The notes under the pieces are model-generated. The model ran no database searches and was not told where the DNA came from. It saw only the letters and a program-made list of their open reading frames with translations. This document shows, in pieces, positions 25,098 through 33,930 of a DNA stretch of 64,000 nt. This stretch comes from Enterobacter sp. 10-1. Lineage in GTDB: Bacteria > Pseudomonadota > Gammaproteobacteria > Enterobacterales > Enterobacteriaceae. Each line of letters starts with the position of its first letter. Position 1 is the stretch's first letter. A program made the position numbers and the translations under genes. The stretch lies in contig NISF01000011.1 of assembly GCA_002270295.1 (NCBI GenBank), positions 22,274-86,273 on the forward strand, written 5' to 3'.

Positions 25098-25305
25098 CGA
25101 AGTCGATGTGGCTCAGGACGTTGTTGAGCTGACGAACACCGTGGCGGTGCTGGCTATCCGCCATCAGTTGCAGGCAGCGGGGAGTGAATATTGCCAGTCA
25201 TGCGGTGAAACCATCCCGGAGGCCCGTCGTCTGGCGGCACCCTGGGCGGACACCTGCACACCGTGCCAGAGCGTACTGGAGCACCGAAATAAGGTGGGGT
25301 ACTGA
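25090..25305 (+). CDS. traR: TraR, DksA-like zinc-finger regulator
   Basis: A 71-residue protein with the DksA/TraR zinc finger, CQSC at residues 36-39 and CTPC at 57-60. TraR binds RNA polymerase in the secondary channel and mimics DksA plus ppGpp. The start at 25090 is fixed by overlap with the trbI end; the stop overlaps traW (TGATG). In F, traR lies between traV and traC, so its place here between trbI and traW differs. Confidence 0.92.
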   Translation: MSDEVDVAQDVVELTNTVAVLAIRHQLQAAGSEYCQSCGETIPEARRLAAPWADTCTPCQSVLEHRNKVGY

Positions 25306-25931
25306 TGCATAAACGATACCTGACTTTGTTGTTCCTGGTCTGTCCACTGGTCGGGCAGGCTAAAGATCTGGGAGCCTGGGGGGATGTCTGGCCGGTGCAG
25401 GAGCAGAGCTTTCTGGCGCTGATTCAGGATCGCCTGCAGGGGTTGCAGGATAACGGACAACTGGCAGAGCTGCAGCAACAGTTCCAGGAACGGGTGGTGG
25501 CGCATACGCTACGCCCGGCACCGGTGGAGGGGCTGGTCACCGACACGCAGACACATACGTCCTGGTATGACCCGACCTTTGTGGTTGGCCAAACGCTGGC
25601 CGATGCGCAGGGCCAGGTTTTTGCGCGTCAGGGCGATATTCTGAATCCGCTGGATACGCTGGCGCTGAATACCACCCTCTATTTTATCGATAGTGATGAT
25701 GCGCGCCAGGTCGCCTGGATGAAGGCGCAAACCCCGCCCACGCCTGTGTACAAGGTCATTCTGGTCAACGGCAACATCAAAACGGCAGCAGATGCGCTGT
25801 CAGAGCGTATCTACTTCGACCAGCAAGGCGTACTGACGAAGAAACTGGGTATTCACTACATTCCTGCGATGGTCAGTCAGGACGGTAAGCGCCTGAAGAT
25901 CACCTCTGTTCCCATAAAGGAGGCCCGGTAA
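25305..25931 (+). CDS. traW: TraW, periplasmic assembly protein
   Basis: A 208-residue periplasmic protein with signal peptide MHKRYLTLLFLVCPLVGQAKD. Conserved features are WPVQEQSFLALIQDRL and the end YIPAMVSQDGKRLKI. It works with TraU and TrbC during pilus assembly. The start overlaps traR and the stop overlaps the next gene. Confidence 0.94.
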   Translation: MHKRYLTLLFLVCPLVGQAKDLGAWGDVWPVQEQSFLALIQDRLQGLQDNGQLAELQQQFQERVVAHTLRPAPVEGLVTDTQTHTSWYDPTFVVGQTLADAQGQVFARQGDILNPLDTLALNTTLYFIDSDDARQVAWMKAQTPPTPVYKVILVNGNIKTAADALSERIYFDQQGVLTKKLGIHYIPAMVSQDGKRLKITSVPIKEAR

Positions 25932-26329
25932 TGCTGTTCCCGCTTGTTATTACCCTGCTGTGTTTCACCGTCGGCGCGCTGCTGTTGGTGGTGATATTCC
26001 AGCGACGGGAATACCGTCGTCTGCAGACGGATGCTGATGGGATCGTGATGCGCTATCTGGCGGTTGCTGAGCGGTTTGAGTCCCTGGTCCGTGAGCTGAC
26101 GGAGCCTTACGGCGGGGTATTGTATGATGTGATGGAGGTGGAGCAGCTTGCGGCCCGGATGAAGGCGTTGCCCGACAGTGAAATACGGGAGACCGCTGAG
26201 CGTATTCTTGGGCGCCTGAATGGACGAATGCGCATGTTACTGAAGCAGGTGTCTGACCGCTATCGCCTGTCTGATGCCGATCGGCTGCGCTGGCTGAGTG
26301 AACCGGAATCCCCGGAGGCCGGCAAATGA
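25931..26329 (+). CDS. Unknown membrane-anchored protein between traW and traU
   Basis: A 132-residue protein with an N-terminal membrane helix (LVITLLCFTVGALLLVVIF) and a charged, helical C-terminal part (YLAVAERFESLVREL onward). It overlaps both neighbours by one to four bases, so it is embedded in the translational chain of the tra operon. F has no gene here. I do not recognise a family; a tra accessory role is inferred from coupling. Confidence 0.75.
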   Translation: MLFPLVITLLCFTVGALLLVVIFQRREYRRLQTDADGIVMRYLAVAERFESLVRELTEPYGGVLYDVMEVEQLAARMKALPDSEIRETAERILGRLNGRMRMLLKQVSDRYRLSDADRLRWLSEPESPEAGK

Positions 26330-27321
26330 CATTCAGACTTTCTGCTTTACTACTGGCCTGCGGTCTGACCATCGGTACCGGTACGCTGGCCTCTGAACCC
26401 GAATGCCAGGGACGCTTCGTCAACCCGATCACCGATATCTGCTGGGAATGTATGTTCCCGATGTCCATCGGCAATGCGGCCGTGTCGTCCGGCTCGCTGC
26501 CGGATACGGAGAACCCATCTTCCCCTGTCCAGTTCTGCCCGGTCCCGCCGCCGGTGTTTGAGCGTATAGGCCTTGCGATTGGCTTCTGGGAGCCGTTTGC
26601 CCTGACGGACGTGACCCGCGCGCCGTTCTGCATGGTCAATCTTGGTGGCACAAGTATCAGCGCAGGCAAGCTTGGCAGCGGAGGTGGGAAACGCCAGGGG
26701 GCGGTCAATACCGGTGCCTTCTACCACGTCCACTGGTACAAATACCCGCTGACCTGGTGGCTCAATATTATCACCGACCTCGGCTGCCTGCAGGGTGGGG
26801 ATATGGATATCGGCTATCTGTCCGAACTGGACCCGACCTGGGATGACAGTTCGCTGGCCTCGGTGCTGGCACCTGAAGCATTCCTGTTCGCCAATCCCAT
26901 CGCGCAGGGGGCCTGTGCCGCTGATGCGCTGGCCAGCGCCGTTTCAAAACCCTTAAACCCACTGTTCTGGTGTGCCGGTTCGCACGGCAGTATGTATCCG
27001 TTTACGGGGTTTGTTTCCAATCAGGCCAGCCCACAGGCCGCCAGCGTGCTGCTCTCCGAGCGAATGGACTACAAGCTGCACCGCCAGGGGATGATCCTGA
27101 ACAGTGTCGGCGCCGATACGGCCGTGTGCTATGAGTACCCGTCGCCCATCATGCCGAAAGATCGTTACCGCTATCAGATGGTCAACATGTATCCGGATGC
27201 GGGACGTTGCCATCCGTTTGGCCGTACCGTGATGGCGTGGGAAGCCGGGCATGCCACGCCGGCGAGTCGACAGAACTTTGGTTACCTCATCTGGCGCAAG
27301 CGTAACTGCGTCTTCCTCTGA
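26326..27321 (+). CDS. traU: TraU, periplasmic assembly protein
   Basis: A 331-residue cysteine-rich periplasmic protein. Signal peptide LSALLLACGLTIGTGTLASE is followed by CQGRFVNPITDICWECMFPMSIG, a strongly conserved TraU signature. It is needed for DNA transfer and mating-pair formation in F. Its start overlaps the preceding gene by four bases. Confidence 0.96.
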   Translation: MTFRLSALLLACGLTIGTGTLASEPECQGRFVNPITDICWECMFPMSIGNAAVSSGSLPDTENPSSPVQFCPVPPPVFERIGLAIGFWEPFALTDVTRAPFCMVNLGGTSISAGKLGSGGGKRQGAVNTGAFYHVHWYKYPLTWWLNIITDLGCLQGGDMDIGYLSELDPTWDDSSLASVLAPEAFLFANPIAQGACAADALASAVSKPLNPLFWCAGSHGSMYPFTGFVSNQASPQAASVLLSERMDYKLHRQGMILNSVGADTAVCYEYPSPIMPKDRYRYQMVNMYPDAGRCHPFGRTVMAWEAGHATPASRQNFGYLIWRKRNCVFL

Positions 27322-27339
27322 TTTTCCGGGAACAATCTG

Positions 27340-27966
27340 ATGAACCTTAAAATTTTTACCGTGCTGGTCGGTGCGCTGCTGGCGGCTGCCTGCGTACAGG
27401 CCGATGGCCTGACAGACGAGCAGCAGCTTTTTCGTACCCTGCGGGAACAGAGTGGGGCGATACGCCAGCTTCCGCAGAACGCCGCAACAATGCCGGACGT
27501 CAACGCACTTTTGCAGGACAAACTCTCCGGGGCTGACCGGCAGTGGATAGGTGATATGCAGCGCCGGGTGCAGTCATCTGTCGCACCGGACAGTGAGGCC
27601 CGTCCGGATGCCTTGTATTTCCTGTCATTTTCCATCCCCGAGGAGGGACTGAAGCAAATGGTCCCGGCAGCAACGCGCTTTCATATTCCGGCGTTGATTA
27701 ATGGTCTCGTGGATAACAACTTCCGCAAAACCGTGGAATCGGTCTTTCGTCTGGCGCGGGAGAACAATCAGGGTGGGGTTCAGATTGATCCCCGGCAGTT
27801 CAGCAAATACGGCATCACCACGGTTCCGGCCCTGGTGGTGACCTGTGATGCCGGATATGACCGCCTCACTGGCAACCTGAAATTGAAAGAAGCACTGGAG
27901 CGGATTGCAGCCGAAGGGGACTGTGCCGATACGGCGAAGAAGTTGCTGAAGGAGGGAGCATCGTGA
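27340..27966 (+). CDS. trbC: TrbC, pilus assembly protein
   Basis: A 208-residue periplasmic protein with signal peptide ending about residue 20 (ALLAAACVQA). The C-terminal part has a thioredoxin-like pattern, with ALYFLSFSIPEEGLKQMV and YGITTVPALVVTC (cis-Pro strand). TrbC interacts with TraW. The stop overlaps traN. Confidence 0.93.
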   Translation: MNLKIFTVLVGALLAAACVQADGLTDEQQLFRTLREQSGAIRQLPQNAATMPDVNALLQDKLSGADRQWIGDMQRRVQSSVAPDSEARPDALYFLSFSIPEEGLKQMVPAATRFHIPALINGLVDNNFRKTVESVFRLARENNQGGVQIDPRQFSKYGITTVPALVVTCDAGYDRLTGNLKLKEALERIAAEGDCADTAKKLLKEGAS

Positions 27967-29798
27967 AAAAGCAGCTGATTCCGGGCGTTCTGTTGCTGGC
28001 CTCAGCAGTATCCGTACTGGCAAGCCCGCAGTATGACGAGGCGGCAAAGTATGCCGGCAGCGTGAAGGATCAGGGGATGAATGTGATGAAGGGGACCGAC
28101 CCGGCGACGACGATCCCCGGCTACACCGCGAAACCGGATGAATCCGGTTATTACGGCGGGACCACCGCCACCAGTAATCCCGACCTGGAAAACGCCGGCA
28201 ACAGTGAGATGCATAACGGAGAAGCCGGTAAGACCATCATGGAGGTCATTAAGAATCGCCCGAAGGATCTCATCTCCACCGACGCCCCCTTTATCAGCGG
28301 TTCGCTGGATATTGAGGATAAGGCTGAGGCCATCATGTCCGGTACCGATACGCAGTGCAAGGATGTGAATGTGGATAAGACCCAAATCACAAATTATACC
28401 TGTGAACGCACGCCAGCTGTGCAGCTGGCCTGTACACGAACGGCGACGGCTGGCGGAGGTCACGAAGAAGATTCGACCGAAATAAAACAGGTGGTTATTC
28501 AGTCTCAGGGGATTACTTTTGCATCTTCAGATGCCGGATATACCGGCACCTGGACTTCGCCGGTGACCGGGAGGGTAGTGACGGCGTCAGCCACGTATTC
28601 CTGGAATAAGCACCTGGCGTTCAGTAATTCGAACTGGTTTATGCGGGTGACCACCCCTTTCGGGTTGATCTCAATGGATGATGATACCGGCAGTCCGGCC
28701 CTGAGCAGTGGGGCGCAACTGACGGAGGGGGCGGGAATGGTGTTTTCCATTCGTACCCGAAATAATCAACCTGCGGTGGATTCCATCTGGAAGAACAGCA
28801 ACATGCGTTACAGTTTTACCATCACGCTGAGGGTTGCGGTTCCTGTAAAAAAATGGGTTCCGGACGTGGTGTGGTCGGAGAACTGCCCGTTTGATAAGAC
28901 CGACCAGGTGCTGATCAACAGCGTCTGTACCGACCCCGGCGGCGATCGTACTTTTACCGTCAACGGTGAGAACTATGTTCTGCACAGCGACTGCTGGCAG
29001 TATACCGACACGTATGTCTCTCAGTCGGCCGATAACGGTACCTGTAACGACTATATGCAGAATCCCGCCTGTACCGTTGGCTCCACGACCTGCCTCGACA
29101 GCCTGAATGGTACCTGTTTGCGTGAGCAGGTGGTCTTTTCCTGCGAGGAAAAAGTGAGCGGAAGCGCGCAGTTGTGCGGTGGTGAGCTGGTCTGTACCGA
29201 TGGCAGTTGCGACCAGCTGGATGACGGTAAGTCAAATGGGTTTCAGTCTGCCGTCTCGGGACTGGCCGCGCTGGCGGCCGCCGGTAAAGATATCGCCGCC
29301 CTGAATGGCGTCAACGTCTCCGCCTTTACCGGTGAGGGCCACAGCTGTCGTAAGGCGATGGCGGGTTTCAGTAACTGCTGCAAGGACAGCGGCTGGGGTA
29401 ACGATGTCGGACTTGCCAGTTGTAACACCGAAGAGAAGGCGCTGGGGGAGGCCAAAAAGCGCAAGCTGAGTATCTACGTCGGCTCGTACTGTGCGCATAA
29501 GGTGCTTGGCGTCTGCATAGAGAAGAAGGAGGGTTACTGCCAGTTTGAAAGTAAGCTCGCGAAAATCATTCAGGATCAGGGGCGTCGCGGGCAGCTGGGT
29601 ATCGGCTTTGGTAGCGGAAGTTCGCCGGACTGCCGTGGACTGACGGTGGCAGAACTGCAGCGTCTGAATTTCAAAAACATTAACTTTGCCGACTTTTATG
29701 ATGACCTGGAGAACGGTACCACGCTGCCGGCAGACCAGGAGCTGCTTGACCGCGTTAAAGAACAGATCGCCGGGAAGATGGCAGGAGGTGGCCAGTGA
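27963..29798 (+). CDS. traN: TraN, outer-membrane mating-pair stabilisation adhesin
   Basis: A 611-residue secreted protein with signal peptide KQLIPGVLLLASAVSVLASP and many cysteines, especially in the C-terminal half (SCRKAMAGFSNCCKDSGWG). TraN on the donor binds outer-membrane proteins of the recipient, and the variable central part (about residues 150-350) decides specificity. That region should be compared with known TraN types to predict host preference. It overlaps traF. Confidence 0.95.
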   Translation: MKKQLIPGVLLLASAVSVLASPQYDEAAKYAGSVKDQGMNVMKGTDPATTIPGYTAKPDESGYYGGTTATSNPDLENAGNSEMHNGEAGKTIMEVIKNRPKDLISTDAPFISGSLDIEDKAEAIMSGTDTQCKDVNVDKTQITNYTCERTPAVQLACTRTATAGGGHEEDSTEIKQVVIQSQGITFASSDAGYTGTWTSPVTGRVVTASATYSWNKHLAFSNSNWFMRVTTPFGLISMDDDTGSPALSSGAQLTEGAGMVFSIRTRNNQPAVDSIWKNSNMRYSFTITLRVAVPVKKWVPDVVWSENCPFDKTDQVLINSVCTDPGGDRTFTVNGENYVLHSDCWQYTDTYVSQSADNGTCNDYMQNPACTVGSTTCLDSLNGTCLREQVVFSCEEKVSGSAQLCGGELVCTDGSCDQLDDGKSNGFQSAVSGLAALAAAGKDIAALNGVNVSAFTGEGHSCRKAMAGFSNCCKDSGWGNDVGLASCNTEEKALGEAKKRKLSIYVGSYCAHKVLGVCIEKKEGYCQFESKLAKIIQDQGRRGQLGIGFGSGSSPDCRGLTVAELQRLNFKNINFADFYDDLENGTTLPADQELLDRVKEQIAGKMAGGGQ

Positions 29799-30610
29799 AG
29801 CGAACCCTCCCGACAGTATTCCTGTTGCTGGTTACCGGGACGCAGGCCGCGACCATCAATACTGAGCCTTCGCAAAGCGCATTTCCTCCGGCTGCCTTCT
29901 CATCCACCGGGACCTATGTGGATGCGCCCATTGTGGGCTGGCACTGGTACAACGAACCTCAGCCAGAAGAGGAGGATGAGCCGGAAGATGACACTGTACC
30001 GCTCAGCGTCCTGCCGCCAAACCTGCAGATGTCACTTCTGCAGAAGCTGACAAAAGAAAAGCTCAACAGCGCCATATTGTCTCCCTCCCCGGAGAAAGCG
30101 GCGGACTATCTGCGCATGCAGTCTTATCTGATGAACCTGTCCGGGCAGTTTACGCAGTCAGCCAAAAAGGCGCTGCTGCTGTATCCGGATCTCGATTACA
30201 ACCTGGAGCACAGCCGCTATAACGGCACCGCAACACTGCAACAGACGGCGGCCCGTCAGCTGCAGAATGATGCCATTCATAACCTGGGGCAGCGCTATGG
30301 TCTGTTCCTGTTTTACCGGGGTAACAATCCGCAGGATATGCAGATGGCGGCCACGGTGAACCAGTTCTCACAACAGTACGGACTGTCGCTGATCCCGGTC
30401 AGTATGGACGGCGCGCGCAGCGAAGTGCTGCCGCAGACCCGACAGGACAGCGGGCAGGCGGCGAAAATGGGCGTTGGCCAGTTTCCGGCGCTGATACTGG
30501 TTGAGCCGGGCAGTGAGCAGTATCAGCCACTGGCCTGGGGCTTCATGACACAGGACGACCTGGCCCGGCGTTTCCTCGATGTGGCGACCGATTTTAAGGC
30601 GCAGTACTGA
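29795..30610 (+). CDS. traF: TraF, thioredoxin-fold pilus assembly protein
   Basis: A 271-residue periplasmic protein, a little longer than F TraF (247). It contains VGWHWYNEPQPEEEDEPEDD and a thioredoxin-like domain with RYGLFLFYRGNNPQDMQM and GVGQFPALILV. The CxxC pair is absent, as usual for TraF, so it is probably not an oxidoreductase. The stop codon lies right against the convergent vapC gene. Confidence 0.92.
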   Translation: MKRTLPTVFLLLVTGTQAATINTEPSQSAFPPAAFSSTGTYVDAPIVGWHWYNEPQPEEEDEPEDDTVPLSVLPPNLQMSLLQKLTKEKLNSAILSPSPEKAADYLRMQSYLMNLSGQFTQSAKKALLLYPDLDYNLEHSRYNGTATLQQTAARQLQNDAIHNLGQRYGLFLFYRGNNPQDMQMAATVNQFSQQYGLSLIPVSMDGARSEVLPQTRQDSGQAAKMGVGQFPALILVEPGSEQYQPLAWGFMTQDDLARRFLDVATDFKAQY

Positions 30611-31009
30611 TCAGACCCAGTCTTCTGCCCGAAGGCCGGAAACGCGGGAGAACTCCCGCATATTATTGGTCACCATAATGAGCCCCCGGCTGCGGGCATG
30701 ACCGGCAATCATCTGATCGTACGGACCAATGGGCTGGCCCGCTTTTGCCTGTTCGGCCCGGATCTGCCCCGTATGGGTGGCGGCATGTATATCGTAATCC
30801 AGTACAGTAAGGCGTGCCGCGAACCCTTCCACGACGGCCAGATTGCGTTCCGGTGCGCTGCTTTTCTCCGCACCATAAATAAGCTCCATCAACGTTATTG
30901 TGCTGATGCAAAGCTGCTGCCGGTGAAGGTTGAACTTCTGCCTGACGGCTTCAGGTTTATTTTTTATGGTGAAGATACAGATGTTGGTGTCCAGCATGTA
31001 CTTGAGCAT
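30611..31009 (-). CDS. vapC: VapC toxin, PIN-domain ribonuclease
   Basis: A 132-residue PIN-domain nuclease; enterobacterial VapC (MvpT) cleaves initiator tRNA. Acidic active-site residues are visible in YMLDTNICIF, LMELIYGAE and GPYDQMIAGHA. It overlaps vapB by one base (TGATG). It lies on the opposite strand inside the tra operon, end to end with traF, and so is complementary to tra mRNA. Confidence 0.94.
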   Translation of the reverse strand: MLKYMLDTNICIFTIKNKPEAVRQKFNLHRQQLCISTITLMELIYGAEKSSAPERNLAVVEGFAARLTVLDYDIHAATHTGQIRAEQAKAGQPIGPYDQMIAGHARSRGLIMVTNNMREFSRVSGLRAEDWV

Positions 31010-31236
31010 CAGAAGTCTTCCCGCATCTGTGCTTCGGGCTGTTCCCGGGCCGACATAAAGTCTGTGGTAACGGTCTCGCCATCAAACCAGGCATCCCAGG
31101 ACTCACCTGCCGGTGAAATGATACGGGTCCGGCCAACAGCCACAATCTCAACATGTTTCACATCATCAGGCAGTGCAACTGCTTTCGGCAGGCGGACAGC
31201 CTGACTGCGGTTACTTAAGAATACAGTGGTTTCCAT
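31009..31236 (-). CDS. vapB: VapB antitoxin
   Basis: A 75-residue antitoxin with an N-terminal AbrB/SpoVT-like swapped-hairpin domain (METTVFLSNRSQAVRLPKAV) and an acidic C-terminal tail that wraps VapC. AGGAGG precedes the ATG. It probably represses its own promoter with VapC through the palindrome at 31252. Confidence 0.94.
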   Translation of the reverse strand: METTVFLSNRSQAVRLPKAVALPDDVKHVEIVAVGRTRIISPAGESWDAWFDGETVTTDFMSAREQPEAQMREDF

Positions 31237-31251
31237 GAGAACCTCCTTTAG

Positions 31252-31272
31252 GGATATACATCTTGTATATCC
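31252..31272. promoter_or_regulatory. vapBC operator palindrome
   Basis: GGATATAC (31252-31259) and GTATATCC (31265-31272) form a perfect inverted repeat 16 bases before vapB. A further half site, GGATATAC, lies near 31303. This is the arrangement seen at autoregulated vapBC promoters. Confidence 0.8.
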
Positions 31273-31339
31273 AGTATGATTGTGCGGGAGTATATGTCAA
31301 TGGGATATACGTTATTTTGTTCTACAGAGGGTAAGTTCA

Positions 31340-31627
31340 GTGAGTAAGAACAGTGAGAAATTGAGTGAAAAAGTGAAGCAGGAGAATCTGCTGATGTTCT
31401 GTGGGATGGCCTTTATGGCTGCCGGGCCGGTGTTCTGGCTCCTGGCCAGTATGGCGCTGGATACGCGGGCGCTCAGTCTGGGACCGGACAAGGTTGATGT
31501 CCTGGAATGGGTGAGTATTGCAGTATCACTGCTGTTGAGCCTGTGTGGTGCGGCCCTGGGTGTGGCAGGCTGGGCGCTGGCGTCATGGCATGCCTGGCGT
31601 GCTATCCGGCAGCCCGGGGGGATGTGA
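31340..31627 (+). CDS. Small membrane protein in the trbA/traQ position
   Basis: A 95-residue protein from a GTG at 31340 (preceded by AGAGGGTAA), starting MSKNSEKLSEKVKQEN. It has two hydrophobic segments (LLMFCGMAFMAAGPVFWLLASM and WVSIAVSLLLSLCGAALGVAGWAL). It overlaps trbB by three bases. In F this slot holds trbA and traQ; TraQ, a pilin chaperone, has a different sequence. This could be a functional substitute, which the sequence does not prove. Confidence 0.7.
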   Translation: MSKNSEKLSEKVKQENLLMFCGMAFMAAGPVFWLLASMALDTRALSLGPDKVDVLEWVSIAVSLLLSLCGAALGVAGWALASWHAWRAIRQPGGM

Positions 31628-32172
31628 TGAAAATCCGACTCCCAAAAGTGGCGCTGGGGCTGGTACTGATGCTGAGCGGGGTTGTGTCGATAGTGCATGC
31701 CTCTACGCTGGATGAGCTAAAGGCGCTGGAAGCTGGCAAGGGAGAACCGCAGCCCCGGACAGAGGTAAGGTCAGTACCAGAGATTTCCACCACGCCTGCA
31801 GGGCGGGCATACCGCCTTCCGGATGGTCGTTCGATAAATACTGCCGATTATCGCCTGGTGTTGTTTATGCAGTCTTCCTGCCATTTTTGTCAGCAGTTTG
31901 ATCCGCAGCTTATCCAGCTGTCCACGCAGACGGGCTTTAAGGTGTTCCCCTATACGCTGGACGGGAAGGGCGATGTGAGTTTTCCGCAGGCGATCCCGGC
32001 CCCGCGTGCCGTTCTCGATCAGTTCTTTGGCCCCGGTAATAACGGCGTGACGCCCACGACCTGGCTGGTGAACGTGAATACCCTGCAGAGCTGGCCACTG
32101 GCGCAGGGGATAATGGATATGAACAGTCTGCTGCAGAGAATAAATCAGGCTCTGATGTTCCGTCAGCGTTAG
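31627..32172 (+). CDS. trbB: TrbB, periplasmic disulfide isomerase
   Basis: A 181-residue periplasmic thioredoxin-fold protein. The signal peptide (LPKVALGLVLMLSGVVSIVHA) is followed by the active-site motif QSSCHFCQQF, with CxxC at residues 85-88, and a cis-Pro strand near GVTPTTWLVN. In F, TrbB is a DsbC-like isomerase for cysteine-rich Tra proteins. The ATG is at 31627 in GTGATG. Confidence 0.93.
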   Translation: MKIRLPKVALGLVLMLSGVVSIVHASTLDELKALEAGKGEPQPRTEVRSVPEISTTPAGRAYRLPDGRSINTADYRLVLFMQSSCHFCQQFDPQLIQLSTQTGFKVFPYTLDGKGDVSFPQAIPAPRAVLDQFFGPGNNGVTPTTWLVNVNTLQSWPLAQGIMDMNSLLQRINQALMFRQR

Positions 32173-32228
32173 CGTCCCACTTACCGCTTCATATACCCCC
32201 TTTTATCTGTAACTTCCGGAGAACTTCA

Positions 32229-32570
32229 ATGAAACAGGCATCTTTTCTGATGAAACTTGCTGTTGTCTTTTTTCTGCTGGCGATCGCCTGTGGCTTTGCT
32301 GGCTGGGGCGCATGGAAATACTGGAACGCCATGTTCAGTGCGCTCGGTTATGGCACTGCGGATTTTGTGACGCTGAACACGGAAAATCAGGCGATGAAAA
32401 CCCCGCTCAATCTGACCATGTATGCCATGCCGGTCGGCTTCTGGTGTGCAGCGGCCGGCTTTCTTGCCGCATCCGGTGTGTCTTTTCTCCTTGATGTTGT
32501 TGGTGATATCAAAGCGCATTTCGTTGATTTGTATTTAGCCATGCGCAGTAAGGATGATACCCATGAGTAA
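32229..32570 (+). CDS. Membrane protein in the trbJ/trbF position
   Basis: A 113-residue protein with two membrane segments (LMKLAVVFFLLAIACGFAGWG and MYAMPVGFWCAAAGFLAASGVSFLL). TTCCGGAGAA precedes the ATG. It overlaps the start of traH by eight bases. F has trbJ and trbF between trbB and traH. Sequence similarity to either is not clear to me, so the role is inferred from position. Confidence 0.68.
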   Translation: MKQASFLMKLAVVFFLLAIACGFAGWGAWKYWNAMFSALGYGTADFVTLNTENQAMKTPLNLTMYAMPVGFWCAAAGFLAASGVSFLLDVVGDIKAHFVDLYLAMRSKDDTHE

Positions 32571-33930
32571 AACGTTTCTGACCGGGGTACTGGCACTGGT
32601 CTGTTGTGCGTCCACGTATGCAGATGTGAATGGCGATCTTAATAACTACTTCAACAAGCTGGGTTTTGAAGGTAATGCCACCGGCGCTGCTGCCTGGCAG
32701 GGTCAGGCGGCAGGCTATATGACCGGCGGTAACCTCTTTCTCAGGAGCCCGGTCAAACAGATGCAGGTGATGTCGTTTACACCGCCCTCGCTGAATGCCG
32801 GCTGTGGTGGTATCGATGCCTACCTCGGGGCATTCTCGTTTATTAATAGCGACCAGCTGCAGCAGTTCATTAAGAACCTGATGGCTAACGCCCAGGGCTA
32901 CTTTTTCGACCTTGCACTACAAACCGTGGCACCGGAGTTGAAGGATGCCAAAGACTATCTGCAGAAGCTGGCGGCGGACATGAACAGCATGAATATCTCC
33001 AGTTGCCAGGCGGCACAGGGCATCATCGGCGGCCTGTGGCCGAAGACCCAGGTCTCCCAGCAGAAAGTTTGTCAGGACATTGCGGGGGAAAGCAACCTCT
33101 TTGCCGACTGGGCGGCCTCCCGACAGGGTTGTACGGTCGGCGGAGAGATGAACAGCGTGCTCGATAAAGCCGGCGACAAGGATAAGGACCGGGTGCTGCG
33201 TAACAAGAACCTGATGTGGGAACTGCTGGGGCGTAATGCCATGCTTGACGGGGACACGGAACTGAAAGAAATGGTGATGAACCTGACCGGGACGCTGATA
33301 TTTGACCGCAATGGTGCGGCAAAATCTCTGATACCGGAGGTAAACCACCAGGGATTACTGGTAGCCCTGATGAAGGGCGGTAATGTGGAGATCCAGCGCT
33401 GTGTCTCGAGCGGCGACTGCCTGGAGCTGAAAAACGGCTCAGTCACGATCAGCAGTAACCGTGCCCTGATATCGCGGGTGAGAGACATGATTGGTAGTAT
33501 CCGCGATAAATTACGTACTGATGAACCGCTGTCAGAGGCGGAAAAAGGGTTTGTCCAGAGTACCTCCATTCCGGTGCTGCGCTACCTGGTGGACCCGATG
33601 CAACTGAGCCTCAACGTTGACATGTTGTCCTCGCTGTCGGATTACATCGCCTACGATATTATGCTGCAGTACCTGAAAGAGCTGATTGAACAGGCCAAAC
33701 TCTCTCTGGCCAGCCGGAATTATGATGAAGAGGTGATGAAACCGCTGAGGGCCAACATCAGCGAATCCAGCCGTCAGGTGGAGGCCCTGCAGCAGGAAGT
33801 GCAGGTGAAAAGCGATGCGCTGGCTGAGATGGATCGTCAGATGAGCTATCTGCGCCAGCAGACTTCCAGCCAGCTGCTGGACCGCTATCAGCAGAACTAC
33901 CGCTTCGGCGGTAGTGAAGGGGGCCTGTGA
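32563..33930 (+). CDS. traH: TraH, periplasmic pilus assembly protein
   Basis: A 455-residue protein with signal peptide MSKTFLTGVLALVCCASTYA. Conserved parts are DLNNYFNKLGFEGNATGAAAW, SPVKQMQVMSFTPPSLNAGCGGID and a C-terminal coiled coil (residues 400-440). The ATG at 32563 is chosen over 32554 because it leaves the signal peptide at the extreme N-terminus with AAGGA at a better distance. Length matches F TraH (458). Confidence 0.95.
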   Translation: MSKTFLTGVLALVCCASTYADVNGDLNNYFNKLGFEGNATGAAAWQGQAAGYMTGGNLFLRSPVKQMQVMSFTPPSLNAGCGGIDAYLGAFSFINSDQLQQFIKNLMANAQGYFFDLALQTVAPELKDAKDYLQKLAADMNSMNISSCQAAQGIIGGLWPKTQVSQQKVCQDIAGESNLFADWAASRQGCTVGGEMNSVLDKAGDKDKDRVLRNKNLMWELLGRNAMLDGDTELKEMVMNLTGTLIFDRNGAAKSLIPEVNHQGLLVALMKGGNVEIQRCVSSGDCLELKNGSVTISSNRALISRVRDMIGSIRDKLRTDEPLSEAEKGFVQSTSIPVLRYLVDPMQLSLNVDMLSSLSDYIAYDIMLQYLKELIEQAKLSLASRNYDEEVMKPLRANISESSRQVEALQQEVQVKSDALAEMDRQMSYLRQQTSSQLLDRYQQNYRFGGSEGGL

